This document shows, piece after piece, positions 48,914-58,827 of a stretch of 64,000 nucleotides of DNA. This DNA comes from Pseudanabaena cinerea FACHB-1277 (GTDB taxonomy: Bacteria > Cyanobacteriota > Cyanobacteriia > Pseudanabaenales > Pseudanabaenaceae). The stretch is from positions 62,001 to 126,000 of the forward strand of contig NZ_JACJPY010000002.1 in assembly GCF_014696345.1 (NCBI RefSeq), read 5' to 3'. The notes under the pieces were generated by a model. The model was not told where the DNA came from and searched no databases. It was given only the letters and a program-made list of their open reading frames with translations. The translations under genes were made by a program, and so were the position numbers. The number at the start of each line of letters is the position of its first letter. The stretch's first letter is position 1.

Positions 48914-49888
48914 CTATTCTCTCTCTCTACATTTAGCTTTATATGCTTCTACGAGAAAAACTATATTTGAAGCAGTAAGATGCAATATGTAAGAAGCTAA
49001 ATATTCAGGCACACCTCTAATTTCAGTACCTTGACCATGACCAGCTTCTTTATTACGAACAGTAGGAACTCCAGCTTCAAGGACTTGCCTTAAACCTGAA
49101 AAATGGTTTTGTAGATAACTAGGTACAAGTTCTTCTCTTTTTAGGATAATTTCTATAAGTTTTGAAGCAGTGGCAGTTTTGTCATAAGCCCAACTAAATT
49201 TGTCGCAAATAGTTTTCATTGTGCTTTCAAAGGCTTTCAGGGCTTCAACAATTGATGCTTCATATTCTTGATTTCGATAATATTTATGAGCGCTTCGGAA
49301 CTCTTGCTCAGCTCCAATAAAACCTTCATCAGAAATTAGAGTGAGTGCTGGGATGACAGCCTCAGCATGAATAAAATACGAATCAACACGAATAATCTGA
49401 CCATTGTCGTACTGATATCCAATTCCATGCTCACGAAACCGATGATTTAATTCATTAATAGCATCAGTAGGTTTTTGCGATATACCAAATCCAGTTATTT
49501 CTCTTTCTGGTAGCTTTGGTACACCTCTTTCAATATGTAGACAAGTTAGCTCAATTACATCAAGAAGATTATCTGTATGTGTATTAGGATCGAGAAAGAA
49601 AGTCATACACTCCTCATTTGGTGTTGAACTCTCAGGTAGTCCCAGTTCTTTAGCTAATGATTTATAGATTGATTGCCATATCCAGTTAACATGTGGTTCT
49701 ACTGGTCTTCCTTTAAACTTAATATCAGCGTAGATATTCTTTGACCCATAAGTTCCTATAGCATCTTCCCAGATATATATTACCTGCCGCCGAAATTGAA
49801 TTGGTAAACTTGTGTATTGATAAATTTCTGCTTGATCACTAAGTTCAGCAGCTTTTTTTCTCTTGGAATATATATCAATAATTGCCAT
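48914..49888 (-). CDS. HEPN/AbiJ-like protein (STM4504/CBY_0614-type architecture)
   Basis: N-terminus MAIIDIYSKRKKAAE...YQYTSLPIQFRRQVIYIWEDAIGTYG; C-terminal ALKAFESTMKTICDK...RNKEAGHGQG, an R-x5-H motif. Confidence 0.75.
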   Translation of the reverse strand: MAIIDIYSKRKKAAELSDQAEIYQYTSLPIQFRRQVIYIWEDAIGTYGSKNIYADIKFKGRPVEPHVNWIWQSIYKSLAKELGLPESSTPNEECMTFFLDPNTHTDNLLDVIELTCLHIERGVPKLPEREITGFGISQKPTDAINELNHRFREHGIGYQYDNGQIIRVDSYFIHAEAVIPALTLISDEGFIGAEQEFRSAHKYYRNQEYEASIVEALKAFESTMKTICDKFSWAYDKTATASKLIEIILKREELVPSYLQNHFSGLRQVLEAGVPTVRNKEAGHGQGTEIRGVPEYLASYILHLTASNIVFLVEAYKAKCRERE

Positions 49889-49929
49889 GTTTATATTCTA
49901 ATTAATGTTTCAATCGGGATAGTAGGTGA

Positions 49930-50190
49930 TTATAAGCCCTCTAAAACTTTTGCAAGTGATAGCCTTCCGTTGATTGGCTCAAACTCATCTTCTAATAACC
50001 ATAATTGCGCTTCTTCATAGTTTTGGCTAGTCAGAACAACCTTATAATTTTCCACAGGATCGCAAACACGACATACACCCCTGCGATCGCCCATCAGCAT
50101 TAATAGATAAGGTGGCGACTACATTGGATCGATCCAAACCTCAAGAAAATTCCACTCATCCTTCACTGGGGCGAGTGCGGGGGATAACAT
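49930..50190 (-). pseudogene. 87-codon frame with in-frame TAG
   Basis: MLSPALAPVKDEWNFLEVWIDPM*SPPYLLMLMGDRRGVCRVCDPVENYKVVLTSQNYEEAQLWLLEDEFEPINGRLSLAKVLEGL*. Confidence 0.45.
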
Positions 50191-50315
50191 GGTATCGTTT
50201 GTTTACCTCTACATAGTTGAGCCACCTCAATAATACCTGACGAAATAGTTAGTGATTAAAATTATCATGATTTTACTTGGCTCTATCAGACTTTCCAAAA
50301 ACTAGTAATCGACAA

Positions 50316-50771
50316 CTAATCAGAAAAATCATCATCTTCCCAAATTGTATATTTTTGTTTAAAAACCTCATCCCAACTTAGCGCCGTGATTTCGGCTTTC
50401 TTGCCCATCTCATCCCTAGCATCCTGTTTCGCCGCCGCAAAGCACTTATCCCAAATCGAATTAAAAAAATCTCTATTCAGACTTGGCATCTCTCGCTGAC
50501 TTTCTGCAATCTCACGCCGCGCTGAACGAATTGAAATTACGCAACTGGCACTAGGTTTTTCAGGTTGACATTTCCACTTGATGACGTGCAGCATCAACCG
50601 AGTTAACTGACTGCTTACACCCCTTCTTTCCGATCGCCCCATTGACTCCTCTAAACTCTCCAAAAGGCTGTAGGCTTCAGTCATCTGTCCCTCTTGCAAC
50701 AATTGCTTTGCTGTCACCACAGCTAAGTATGGTGACTCAAACACCAGATTATCCCATGTTGTTTTTGCCAT
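50316..50771 (-). CDS. DUF29-like protein
   Basis: ESMGRSERRGVSSQLTRLMLHVIKWKCQPEKPSASCVISIRSARREI. Confidence 0.75.
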   Translation of the reverse strand: MAKTTWDNLVFESPYLAVVTAKQLLQEGQMTEAYSLLESLEESMGRSERRGVSSQLTRLMLHVIKWKCQPEKPSASCVISIRSARREIAESQREMPSLNRDFFNSIWDKCFAAAKQDARDEMGKKAEITALSWDEVFKQKYTIWEDDDFSD

Positions 50772-50904
50772 GACTGCTTATATTTTTAATTGAGTGCGCC
50801 AGATCTCAATCTTAGCTTAGACTACTAAACGCTATAATTGGAAGGAAGCTTAAAATTTCACTTCTTAAAACTTTTATATTTTTTTTAACCTGTAACCCGA
50901 TCGC

Positions 50905-52959
50905 ATGGTATCTTCTCCTCCTTTAGCCCCATCAACTCCAAATATCTTTACACCGATCGCCTTTCCCCTAGCCGCAGTCGTGGGACAAGAGGCGATTAAA
51001 ACGGCCCTGTTGCTTGCCGCGATCGATCCTGCGATCGGCGGCATTGCCCTTGCAGGGAGACGCGGTACTGCCAAGTCTGTGCTGGCGCGGGGTATTCATG
51101 CCCTCTTGCCTCCCATTGAGATCGCCGTTGAGTCCATCAGTAATTGCGATCCCACGCAGCCCGATACTTGGGATGATGCGCTGGTCAAGGCGATGCGGGG
51201 GAAAGATCATAGCGAAGTAGTGACGAAAGTAATTCCTGCGCCATTCATTCAAATTCCTTTGGGAATTACCGAAGATCGCTTGATTGGTTCAGTGGATGTG
51301 ACTCGTTCTGTAAAAGAAGGGCAGACCGTTTTCCAGCCAGGGCTTTTGGCAGAGGCGCATCGAGGCGTTCTCTATATTGATGAGATTAATTTATTAGATC
51401 CGCAGATTTCTAATTTGTTGCTATCAGTTCTCTCTACGGGCTATAACCAAGTAGAAAGAGAAGGGATTAGCTATCAGCATCCCTGTCAGCCTTTGTTAAT
51501 TGCCACTTATAACCCAGAGGAAGGTGCGCTTAGTCAGCATTTGATGGATCGCATTGCTATTAATCTTTCGGCGGATGGAGTTCTATCCCTCGATCAGCGT
51601 GTGGAAGCGGTGGATATGGTATTGGATTATGCCAGTTCCCCTGAAGCGTTTTTAAGTGGTTACGATACGGATATTGAAGACTTGCGGACACAGATTCTCT
51701 TGGCGCGTGAATGGCTGCGGGATGTAACGATTTCGCGGGCGCAGATTCAATATCTAGTGGCGGAAGCAGTGCGTGGTGGTGTGCAGGGACATCGTGCCGA
51801 GTTGTTTGCGTTGCGGGTTGCTAAGGCGGCGGCGGCATTGGAGAGTCGGACACAGGTAAATGCTGATGATTTGCGTCAAGCGGTGGAATTGGTAATTGTA
51901 CCGCGATCGCCTCTTTCGCCAGAGCAACAGCAAGCCCCTGAACAGCAGCAGCAAGCGCCACCGCCACCACCCCAAAATCAGAATGAAGGGGAGCAGGAAC
52001 AACAGGAAGACCAAGAGGAGCAGGATCAAGATCAGGAACAACAGGAAGATGAATCGCCCGAAATTCCTGAAGAGTTTATTTTCGATCCTGAAGGCGTGAT
52101 TCTCGATCCTGAAGTTCTCTTTTTCGCGCAATCGATGCAAAAGCAAGGGCGATCGGGTACGCGCAGTTTGATCTATTCCCAAGAGCGGGGGCGCTATATC
52201 AAGCCTATTCTGCCCCAAGGCAAGAGCGATCGCATTGCCGTTGATGCCACCCTTCGCGCTTCGGCTCCCTATCAAAAGTCACGCCGCTTGCGTCAGCCCC
52301 ACCGTAAGGTCATCGTGGAGAATATTGACATTAGAGCCAAGAAACTGGCGCGTAAGGCTGGGGCGTTGACGATTTTTCTAGTGGATGCTTCTGGCTCGAT
52401 GGCGCTGAATCGGATGCAGTCGGCAAAAGGGGCGGCTTTAAAAATGCTGACGGATAGCTATCAAAACCGTGACCAGATCTCGTTGATTCCCTTTCGTGGT
52501 GAAAAAGCCGATGTGCTGTTACCGCCCACCCGTTCTATTGAGGCGGCAAGGCGGCGTTTGGATACGATGCCCTGTGGTGGTGGTTCGCCCTTAGCTCATG
52601 GGCTGACCCAAGCGGTGCGGGTTGGTTTGAACGCACAGCAGTCAGGGGATGTTGGCTCGGTGACGATTGTGGCGATTACCGATGGGCGCGGCAATGTGCC
52701 ACTGGCGCGATCGCAGGGTGAACCTATCGATCCAGATAATAAGCCCGACATTAAGGGCGAATTAATCGATATTTGTCGCAAAATTCGTGCCCTGAAATTG
52801 GGGCTTTTGGTAATCGACACGGAAAATAAATTTGTATCCACAGGTTTTGCCAAGGAACTCGCCGCCGTAGGGGGTGGTAAGTATTACCATCTGCCCAAAG
52901 CCACGGATCAGGCGATCGCTAATGTTGCCTTGAGTGCGATCGCGGATTTACGAAACTAA
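50905..52959 (+). CDS. chlD: Magnesium chelatase subunit D
   Basis: [16 protein letters not shown]; Gln/Glu/Asp-rich linker; VWA domain [15 protein letters not shown]. Confidence 0.95.
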   Translation: MVSSPPLAPSTPNIFTPIAFPLAAVVGQEAIKTALLLAAIDPAIGGIALAGRRGTAKSVLARGIHALLPPIEIAVESISNCDPTQPDTWDDALVKAMRGKDHSEVVTKVIPAPFIQIPLGITEDRLIGSVDVTRSVKEGQTVFQPGLLAEAHRGVLYIDEINLLDPQISNLLLSVLSTGYNQVEREGISYQHPCQPLLIATYNPEEGALSQHLMDRIAINLSADGVLSLDQRVEAVDMVLDYASSPEAFLSGYDTDIEDLRTQILLAREWLRDVTISRAQIQYLVAEAVRGGVQGHRAELFALRVAKAAAALESRTQVNADDLRQAVELVIVPRSPLSPEQQQAPEQQQQAPPPPPQNQNEGEQEQQEDQEEQDQDQEQQEDESPEIPEEFIFDPEGVILDPEVLFFAQSMQKQGRSGTRSLIYSQERGRYIKPILPQGKSDRIAVDATLRASAPYQKSRRLRQPHRKVIVENIDIRAKKLARKAGALTIFLVDASGSMALNRMQSAKGAALKMLTDSYQNRDQISLIPFRGEKADVLLPPTRSIEAARRRLDTMPCGGGSPLAHGLTQAVRVGLNAQQSGDVGSVTIVAITDGRGNVPLARSQGEPIDPDNKPDIKGELIDICRKIRALKLGLLVIDTENKFVSTGFAKELAAVGGGKYYHLPKATDQAIANVALSAIADLRN

Positions 52960-53074
52960 GGGTTAAAGAGGCTTTCGATAAGACCGCTTAGCTGTCCTAT
53001 CGAAAGTCCTTTTGGGTTTTAATTCAGCCCAAAGCGCTGTAAAGTTAATTTTTATTAACTTTTGTTGTCAACAT

Positions 53075-53479
53075 ATGAACTTACCCCTTAGTCCATCGCA
53101 AATCTTGATCTATGGTGTGGCGATCGCCGCAGGATTAGTTTATCTGCCCTATATGGTGGTTGCCTTTGCGCGGGTGAGCGTGGGCTTTGACATGAATGCC
53201 CCCAGAGCAATGTTTGATCGCCTGCCCGACTATGCCAAACGCGCAACATGGGCGCACCAAAATTCCTTTGAAGTATTTGGGCTATTTGCCGCCGCCGCCC
53301 TCACTGCCTATGTTACTGATGTCGCTTCTGAGCAAACTACTCTCTATGTCTTGGCATTTTTAGCCGCGAGGGTTTTGTTTAGCTTCTTTTATATTGTGAA
53401 CTTGCCTTGGCTGCGATCGCCAATGTGGGCAATTAGTATGACCTGCATCGGTGGTTTATTTTTGGCTAGTTTCCGCTAA
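53075..53479 (+). CDS. MAPEG family membrane protein
   Basis: Four TM; RATWAHQNSFEVFGLFAAAAL, LARVLFSFFYIVNLPWLRS; ATG 53075 preferred over TTG 53012. Confidence 0.8.
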   Translation: MNLPLSPSQILIYGVAIAAGLVYLPYMVVAFARVSVGFDMNAPRAMFDRLPDYAKRATWAHQNSFEVFGLFAAAALTAYVTDVASEQTTLYVLAFLAARVLFSFFYIVNLPWLRSPMWAISMTCIGGLFLASFR

Positions 53480-53531
53480 TTTCCTTAAGAGCATGGTGTG
53501 GCTAAGCTTTGAGTAATCGAGAAAAATCTAT

Positions 53532-53560
53532 AATAACCATAGATATTCTCTATGGTTATT
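53532..53560. promoter_or_regulatory. Palindrome AATAACCATAGA-TATTC-TCTATGGTTATT upstream of ndhF3
   Basis: Perfect 12-bp arms, read directly. Confidence 0.65.
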
Positions 53561-53587
53561 AATGTTTTCATTTAGATAAATCTTTGC

Positions 53588-53617
53588 AATAATCATAGAA
53601 TATTAACTATGATTATT
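53588..53617. promoter_or_regulatory. Second related palindrome AATAATCATAG-AATATTAA-CTATGATTATT upstream of ndhF3
   Basis: Perfect 11-bp arms; arm differs from the first palindrome at one base over the shared 11 nt. Confidence 0.65.
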
Positions 53618-53637
53618 TAAAAACCAATAGATTTAAA

Positions 53638-55476
53638 ATGATAAACAACTGGCTGGACAAAATCTGGTTAATTCCTTGTTACTCGCTTTTAGGGGCGATG
53701 CTATCGGTAATTTGGTTTCCTGGCATCACCCACAAAACAGGACCAAGACCAGCAGGCTACATCAACATTTTGATGACCCTGATCTCCTTTATTCATGCGA
53801 TCGCCGCTTTGACTGTAGTTTGGTCGCAGCCAGTCTCATCTATTTCCTTCCCTTGGTTAGAGGTTGGCGGTCTGAAATTTAGTTTCGATCTGCAAATATC
53901 GGCGCTATCCGTTGGCGCGATCGCCTTAATTACAGGCTTAAATCTCCTCGCCCAAATTTATGCCGTTGGCTATATGGAAATGGATTGGGGTTGGGGCAGA
54001 TTTTTTGCTTTGCTTGCTCTGTTTGAAGCAGGGATGTGTGCCTTAGTTTTGTGCGACTCCCTATTTTTTAGCTACATGATTTTAGAAATCCTCACCCTTG
54101 GCACTTACTTGTTAGTGGGGATGTGGTACAACCAATCCTTAGTGGTGACAGGGGCGCGAGACGCATTTTTAACCAAACGGGTCGGCGACTTGTTCCTACT
54201 CGTCGGCGTGGTGGGAATACTGCCCCTCGCTGGCACTTGGAATTTCTCAGAACTAGCGGTATGGGCAAGCAATACCGATATTAATGTCACCAATCCCACG
54301 GCGATCGCTCTTGTGACATTGGCGCTATTAGTGGGACCAATGGGCAAATGCGCTCAATTTCCACTGCACCTATGGCTAGATGAAGCGATGGAAGGACCAT
54401 TACCTAGCACTGTTATCCGTAACTCGGTGGTAGTTGCCACAGGCGCTTGGATATTAGTAAAAATTTATCCTCTGATTGCCCTATCACCAGTTACTCAACA
54501 GGTGGCGATCGCCGTGGGAGCAGCCACAGCCCTCGGTACAGTTTTAATCTCAATCGCCCAGATCGATGTCAAGAGAGCGCTATCCTATCTCACCAGCGCC
54601 TTTATGGGCATCATCTTTATAGCAGTTGGTACTGGCGAAACCCAAAGTGCCTTGCTGCTCATATTTAGTCATGCGATCGCGATCGCCTTACTACTTATGT
54701 CCATTGGCAGCATCATTTCCAACACCATCAGCCAAGACCTCACACTCATGGGCGGTCTATGGAGTCGCCGCCCCATTTCAGGCTTATGCTTTCTAGTGGG
54801 AATGTTTGCTCTCATTGGCTTTCCGCCCCTATCAGGATTTTGGGCAATGGCAGGTTTAATTTCCCATCTGTGGGAACAGCATCCCGCCTTAGCAGAATTG
54901 TTGTTACTGCTGAACGGACTGATCGCTTTCAGCTTAATGCGTGTATTCGGCTTAATTTGGGGCGGTCAACCCAAACAAATGACCCTTCGCGCCGTCGAAC
55001 CCCTTTGGCTCATCGTCCTGCCCATGACACTTTTGGCAGGTGTTGCCTTACATACACCACAAATTCTCAATGCTTTAGGGCTAATTACCGATTGGCGAGA
55101 CTTAATCAACGCAAACTCATTAACCTTACTAGGCTCTAGCGTTTTGGGCTTAACCGCAGGTGGCTATCTCTATCTCAATACTCAAATTGTCAAACCAATC
55201 CAGCTACCTTGGCTAGGTTTACAGAAATTTCTTGCCAATGATTTCTACACACCCAAACTTTACAAAGTTACAATTGTCGGCTTAGTCGATGGCATTTCTC
55301 AAAGAATGTATTGGTTCGATCGCTTCTTTGTCGATGGCGTGGGCAATTTCTTTGGTTTAGCCACATTATTTAGCGGTCAAAACCTACGCTACAGCACCTT
55401 CGGACAGTTGCAGCTATATACCCTAACCATAGTTTTAGGCATTGGCGTATTGGTTTTACTGCTGCTTAATAATTAA
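53638..55476 (+). CDS. ndhF3: NAD(P)H-quinone oxidoreductase subunit 5, CO2-uptake form
   Basis: NdhF-type sequence followed by ndhD3-like, cupA and cupS genes. Confidence 0.92.
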   Translation: MINNWLDKIWLIPCYSLLGAMLSVIWFPGITHKTGPRPAGYINILMTLISFIHAIAALTVVWSQPVSSISFPWLEVGGLKFSFDLQISALSVGAIALITGLNLLAQIYAVGYMEMDWGWGRFFALLALFEAGMCALVLCDSLFFSYMILEILTLGTYLLVGMWYNQSLVVTGARDAFLTKRVGDLFLLVGVVGILPLAGTWNFSELAVWASNTDINVTNPTAIALVTLALLVGPMGKCAQFPLHLWLDEAMEGPLPSTVIRNSVVVATGAWILVKIYPLIALSPVTQQVAIAVGAATALGTVLISIAQIDVKRALSYLTSAFMGIIFIAVGTGETQSALLLIFSHAIAIALLLMSIGSIISNTISQDLTLMGGLWSRRPISGLCFLVGMFALIGFPPLSGFWAMAGLISHLWEQHPALAELLLLLNGLIAFSLMRVFGLIWGGQPKQMTLRAVEPLWLIVLPMTLLAGVALHTPQILNALGLITDWRDLINANSLTLLGSSVLGLTAGGYLYLNTQIVKPIQLPWLGLQKFLANDFYTPKLYKVTIVGLVDGISQRMYWFDRFFVDGVGNFFGLATLFSGQNLRYSTFGQLQLYTLTIVLGIGVLVLLLLNN

Positions 55477-55483
55477 TTTTTGC

Positions 55484-55686
55484 GGTTAGCGGTTAGCGGT
55501 TAGCGGTTAGCGGTTAGCGGTTAGCAGTTAGCGGTTAGCAGTTAGCGGTTAGCAGTTAGCGGTTAGCAGTTAGCGGTTAGCAGTTAGCGGTTAGCAGTTA
55601 GCGGTTAGCGGTTAGCAGTTAGCGGTTAGCGGTTAGCAGTTAGCGGTTAGCGGTTAGCAGTTAGCGGTTAGCGGTTAGCGGTTAGC
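55484..55686 (+). repeat. Heptanucleotide array (RGTTAGC)x29
   Basis: 29 units counted; variant-base order GGGGGGAGAGAGAGAGAGGAGGAGGAGGG. Confidence 0.97.
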
Positions 55687-55698
55687 TGGTAAATCCGA

Positions 55699-55780
55699 AA
55701 AAGCTAAAAGCTAAAAGCTAATAGCCAATAGCTAAAAGCCAATCCCCAATTACCAATTATCAATTACCAATTACCAAATT
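55699..55780 (+). repeat. Heptads AAAGCTA/ATAGCCA then CCAATTA, ending near the ndhD3 start codon
   Basis: aaagctaaaagctaaaagctaatagccaatagctaaaagcca...ccaattaccaattatcaattaccaattaccaaa. Confidence 0.9.
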
Positions 55781-55784
55781 CACC

Positions 55785-57284
55785 ATGCTCAGCACCATCC
55801 TCTGGCTACCCGTAATCGGCGCTTTGGCGATCGCCTTGTTACCCAAGCCTCAATCCAAAAATATCGCCATAATTACATCTAGCCTTGTTGTAGTCCTGAG
55901 TCTAGGCTTACTCACACAATTTGATATTCATAATCCAGATTTTCAACTGTCAGAAAATTTACCTTGGCTCGAAAACTTAGGATTGAACTATAGCCTTGGT
56001 ATTGATGGTTTATCTCTGCCATTAGTCCTGTTGAATGGTCTATTAACTTGGCTGGTAATTTGCTTCGGCGATCGCCAGATCAAAGAGCGTCAACAACTTT
56101 TTTACAGCTTGATCCTGCTAATTCATGCAGGGGTTAATGGCGCAATTTTGGCAACAAATACTTTACTATTTGTGCTGTTTTATGAATTGGAACTAATCCC
56201 GCTTTATTTGGCGATCGCTGTTTGGGGAGGCGCACAGCGCAGCTATGCCGCCACTAAATTTTTGATTTTCACTGCCATCTCTGGCATTTTGGTATTAGTA
56301 GGAATTCTTGCCCTTGGCTGGCTGTCTGCCAATCCTATTCCCAACTTTGACTATCACACCCTGCAACATCTTTCCTTACCCATAGATGTCCAAATAACTT
56401 TGCTCCTAGTGCTATTGCTAGGCTTCACGATCAAAGCCCCTTTTGTTCCCTTCCATACATGGCTGCCCGATACCTATGTCGAGTCCACCACCCCAGTGGT
56501 GATGATGCTCGGCGGCATCGTTGCCAAACTTGGAACTTACGGACTATTCCGCTTTTGCTTGGGGCTGTTTCCTGAAGCTTGGGCGATCTTAGCTCCTTGG
56601 ATTGCATTGTGGGCGGGCTTAGGCATTCTCTATGGGGCAATGACAGCGATCGCCCAAAAGGATATCAAACGCATGGTTGCCTATAGCTCTATCGGACATA
56701 TGAGCTACATTCTGCTTGCCGCCGCCGCCGCTACCCCCCTTAGTCTTGTTGGGGGCATCACGCAAATGGTCAGTCATGGCTTAGTCTTAGCGCTGCTATT
56801 TTATTTAGTTGGCGTGATCGAAGAGAAGGTCGGCACAAGGGATCTCGATGTTCTCAATGGTTTGCTCAACCCTTTACGGGGCTTACCAACCACCAGCGCC
56901 CTCTTGATTTTGGGAGGCATGGCAAGTGCAGGCATTCCTGGATTAGTGGGATTTGTCGCTGAATTTCTCGTATTCCAAGGTAGCTTTGCCAAGTTCCCCA
57001 TCCCCACCATCTTCTCCATTATCGGCTCAGGACTCACCGCCGTCTATTTCGTGATCCTGCTCAATCGCACCTGCTTCGGCAAACTCGACAACAACACCGC
57101 CTACTATCCCAAAGTAACTGGACTAGAGCAATTACCCGCCCTAATTTTGACGGGAATTATCATTTTTCTGGGCATTCAGCCCATCTGGCTAACCCGTTGG
57201 AGTGAAGCTATCACCGTACCAATGGCAGACCAAATTGTAAGTTTCGCTGAAGTTTCGCTTGAATTATCTGAAATTAACGATTAG
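55785..57284 (+). CDS. ndhD3: NAD(P)H-quinone oxidoreductase subunit 4, CO2-uptake form
   Basis: NdhD motifs LIPLYLAIAVWGG, APFVPFHTWLPDTYVESTTPV, MVAYSSIGHMSYILL. Confidence 0.92.
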   Translation: MLSTILWLPVIGALAIALLPKPQSKNIAIITSSLVVVLSLGLLTQFDIHNPDFQLSENLPWLENLGLNYSLGIDGLSLPLVLLNGLLTWLVICFGDRQIKERQQLFYSLILLIHAGVNGAILATNTLLFVLFYELELIPLYLAIAVWGGAQRSYAATKFLIFTAISGILVLVGILALGWLSANPIPNFDYHTLQHLSLPIDVQITLLLVLLLGFTIKAPFVPFHTWLPDTYVESTTPVVMMLGGIVAKLGTYGLFRFCLGLFPEAWAILAPWIALWAGLGILYGAMTAIAQKDIKRMVAYSSIGHMSYILLAAAAATPLSLVGGITQMVSHGLVLALLFYLVGVIEEKVGTRDLDVLNGLLNPLRGLPTTSALLILGGMASAGIPGLVGFVAEFLVFQGSFAKFPIPTIFSIIGSGLTAVYFVILLNRTCFGKLDNNTAYYPKVTGLEQLPALILTGIIIFLGIQPIWLTRWSEAITVPMADQIVSFAEVSLELSEIND

Positions 57285-57354
57285 CAGTTAGCGGTTAGCA
57301 GTTAGCGGTTAGCGGTTAGCAGTTAGCGGTTAGCGGTTAGCGGTTAACTAATAA
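57280..57354 (+). repeat. Heptanucleotide array (RGTTAGC)n beginning in the ndhD3 stop codon
   Basis: Variant order A G A G G A G G G, then ggttaac. Confidence 0.95.
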
Positions 57355-57361
57355 ATTCAAA

Positions 57362-57435
57362 AAAAGCCAAAAGCTAATAGCTAATAGCTAATAGCCAAAA
57401 GCCAATCACCAATCACCAATCACCAATTACCAATC
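57362..57435 (+). repeat. Heptads AAAGCYA/ATAGCTA then CCAATCA, running into the cupA ATG
   Basis: aaaagccaaaagctaatagctaatagctaatagccaaaagccaatcaccaatcaccaatcaccaattaccaatcATG. Confidence 0.93.
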
Positions 57436-58752
57436 ATGACCACGATCGCCCCATCAAAACCAACCCAACTCCCTCCCTCCACCCATCCCTACGCCGAAGT
57501 GATCCATCGCCTAGAGGCGGGTGGTTCGATGCTGCCCGATACGCCCGAAAACTTGATGCAGATTATTGGGCTATACAAGGCATATGCCGTGCCGATGGAT
57601 TTCTACTGGCGAGATTTGTTGTACATAGCCGAACAGGTATTTTTAGAACCCTTACCCGCCTTTAAATATTTCTTACCCCAAGAATATCTAGACTTGTTAA
57701 ACCACTATGCAGGAGATGAGGCGGATTTAAGGATTTGGCGTGGCTATGGCACTGCCCACCATGAGCTATTAGCATTTATGGAGCGTGGTGAATTAAAAAC
57801 AAAGTTGCCCAAGATATTCCATCATCTCTATCACGATCGCATCAATATGGAGTTTGCCGAAGAATGTATGCGGGCAATGTTTTGGCATCGCAATATGGGC
57901 GGCGAATTGGAGCCATATATGGACTCTGAGGAATATCGGCAAAATGCTGATCGCGCCATCCGCGCCTACTTTCGTAATAACCCCGTGATGTTGGGGCTAT
58001 ATAAACTCTTCCCTGAAGTATTTTTAGAACAATGTCGTCAATCGACCATGACCTCTGTATTGGGGCTATTTTGGGAAGTGATGGCTCCTGTGTTTTTTGA
58101 AATGTCCGATATTTACGATGAGGGTGGTTTTAAAGGCGTACCCGATGCCATGGACTTTTTAGTGAATGGCATCTTTGCGATCGCGGGTCGTCCGATTTAT
58201 CACCGTGTCAATATTGGCGGTGAATGGATTGATATCGTTCCCAAATCCAAAGGCTTTACATGGCTCTATGAGGCAGCTTTCCCCTATGTCGAAGCGGTGT
58301 TCTATCGCACTTCACCTTTCCGAGGTACAAAATCCTATAATGCCCAAGCCCATGAAATTCCCAGCGATCAAAATGAATTTCACTATGGCATTCTCTATGC
58401 TGACAAATTCCCCGTTGGCTCCGCAGGTATTCCCCCCACCTTGCTACATCAGGATATGTATCACTTCTTGCCACAATACCTAATCGATTACTACAAGCAA
58501 CATTGTCGCGGTGAGGATGATATGTTGATCCAGTTAGCCGTTAGCTTCCAGCGATCGATGTATAACGTCACCTCTGCTGTTATTCAGGCAGGACGCGCCG
58601 CCTTTTATTATCCTCTGGACGATCCTAACCCCAAGCATCTCCTCGCCAATCGCCATTATTTTGAAGGGCAACTCAATCGCTTCTGCAATCCCAAATATGG
58701 CATGGACAAAACCGCAAGACTAGCCATGATCCAAGATCAGAATTATCGTTAA
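57436..58752 (+). CDS. cupA: CO2 hydration protein CupA/ChpY
   Basis: LYKAYAVPMDFYWRDLLYIAEQVFLEPLPAFKYFLPQEYLDL; downstream of ndhF3-ndhD3. Confidence 0.95.
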   Translation: MTTIAPSKPTQLPPSTHPYAEVIHRLEAGGSMLPDTPENLMQIIGLYKAYAVPMDFYWRDLLYIAEQVFLEPLPAFKYFLPQEYLDLLNHYAGDEADLRIWRGYGTAHHELLAFMERGELKTKLPKIFHHLYHDRINMEFAEECMRAMFWHRNMGGELEPYMDSEEYRQNADRAIRAYFRNNPVMLGLYKLFPEVFLEQCRQSTMTSVLGLFWEVMAPVFFEMSDIYDEGGFKGVPDAMDFLVNGIFAIAGRPIYHRVNIGGEWIDIVPKSKGFTWLYEAAFPYVEAVFYRTSPFRGTKSYNAQAHEIPSDQNEFHYGILYADKFPVGSAGIPPTLLHQDMYHFLPQYLIDYYKQHCRGEDDMLIQLAVSFQRSMYNVTSAVIQAGRAAFYYPLDDPNPKHLLANRHYFEGQLNRFCNPKYGMDKTARLAMIQDQNYR

Positions 58753-58758
58753 TCAACC

Positions 58759-58789
58759 AGTGTTGTGAGCGCTTCGCGCTCACAACACT
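58759..58789. terminator. 14-bp hairpin AGTGTTGTGAGCGC-TTC-GCGCTCACAACACT between cupA and cupS
   Basis: Perfect stem read directly. Confidence 0.75.
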
Positions 58790-58806
58790 ATTACACCGCA
58801 ATAACC

Positions 58807-58827
58807 CTTTTTACTTTTTACTTTTTA
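58807..58827 (+). repeat. Heptanucleotide array (CTTTTTA)x3 just upstream of cupS
   Basis: Read directly. Confidence 0.9.

Noticed and set aside
51950-52070. Gln/Glu/Asp-rich low-complexity segment in chlD
   Set aside because: The Pro-rich and acidic linker between AAA+ and VWA domains is normal for ChlD.
55484-55686. CRISPR array
   Set aside because: Units are only 7 bp with no unique spacers and no cas genes nearby; it is a tandem heptanucleotide array.
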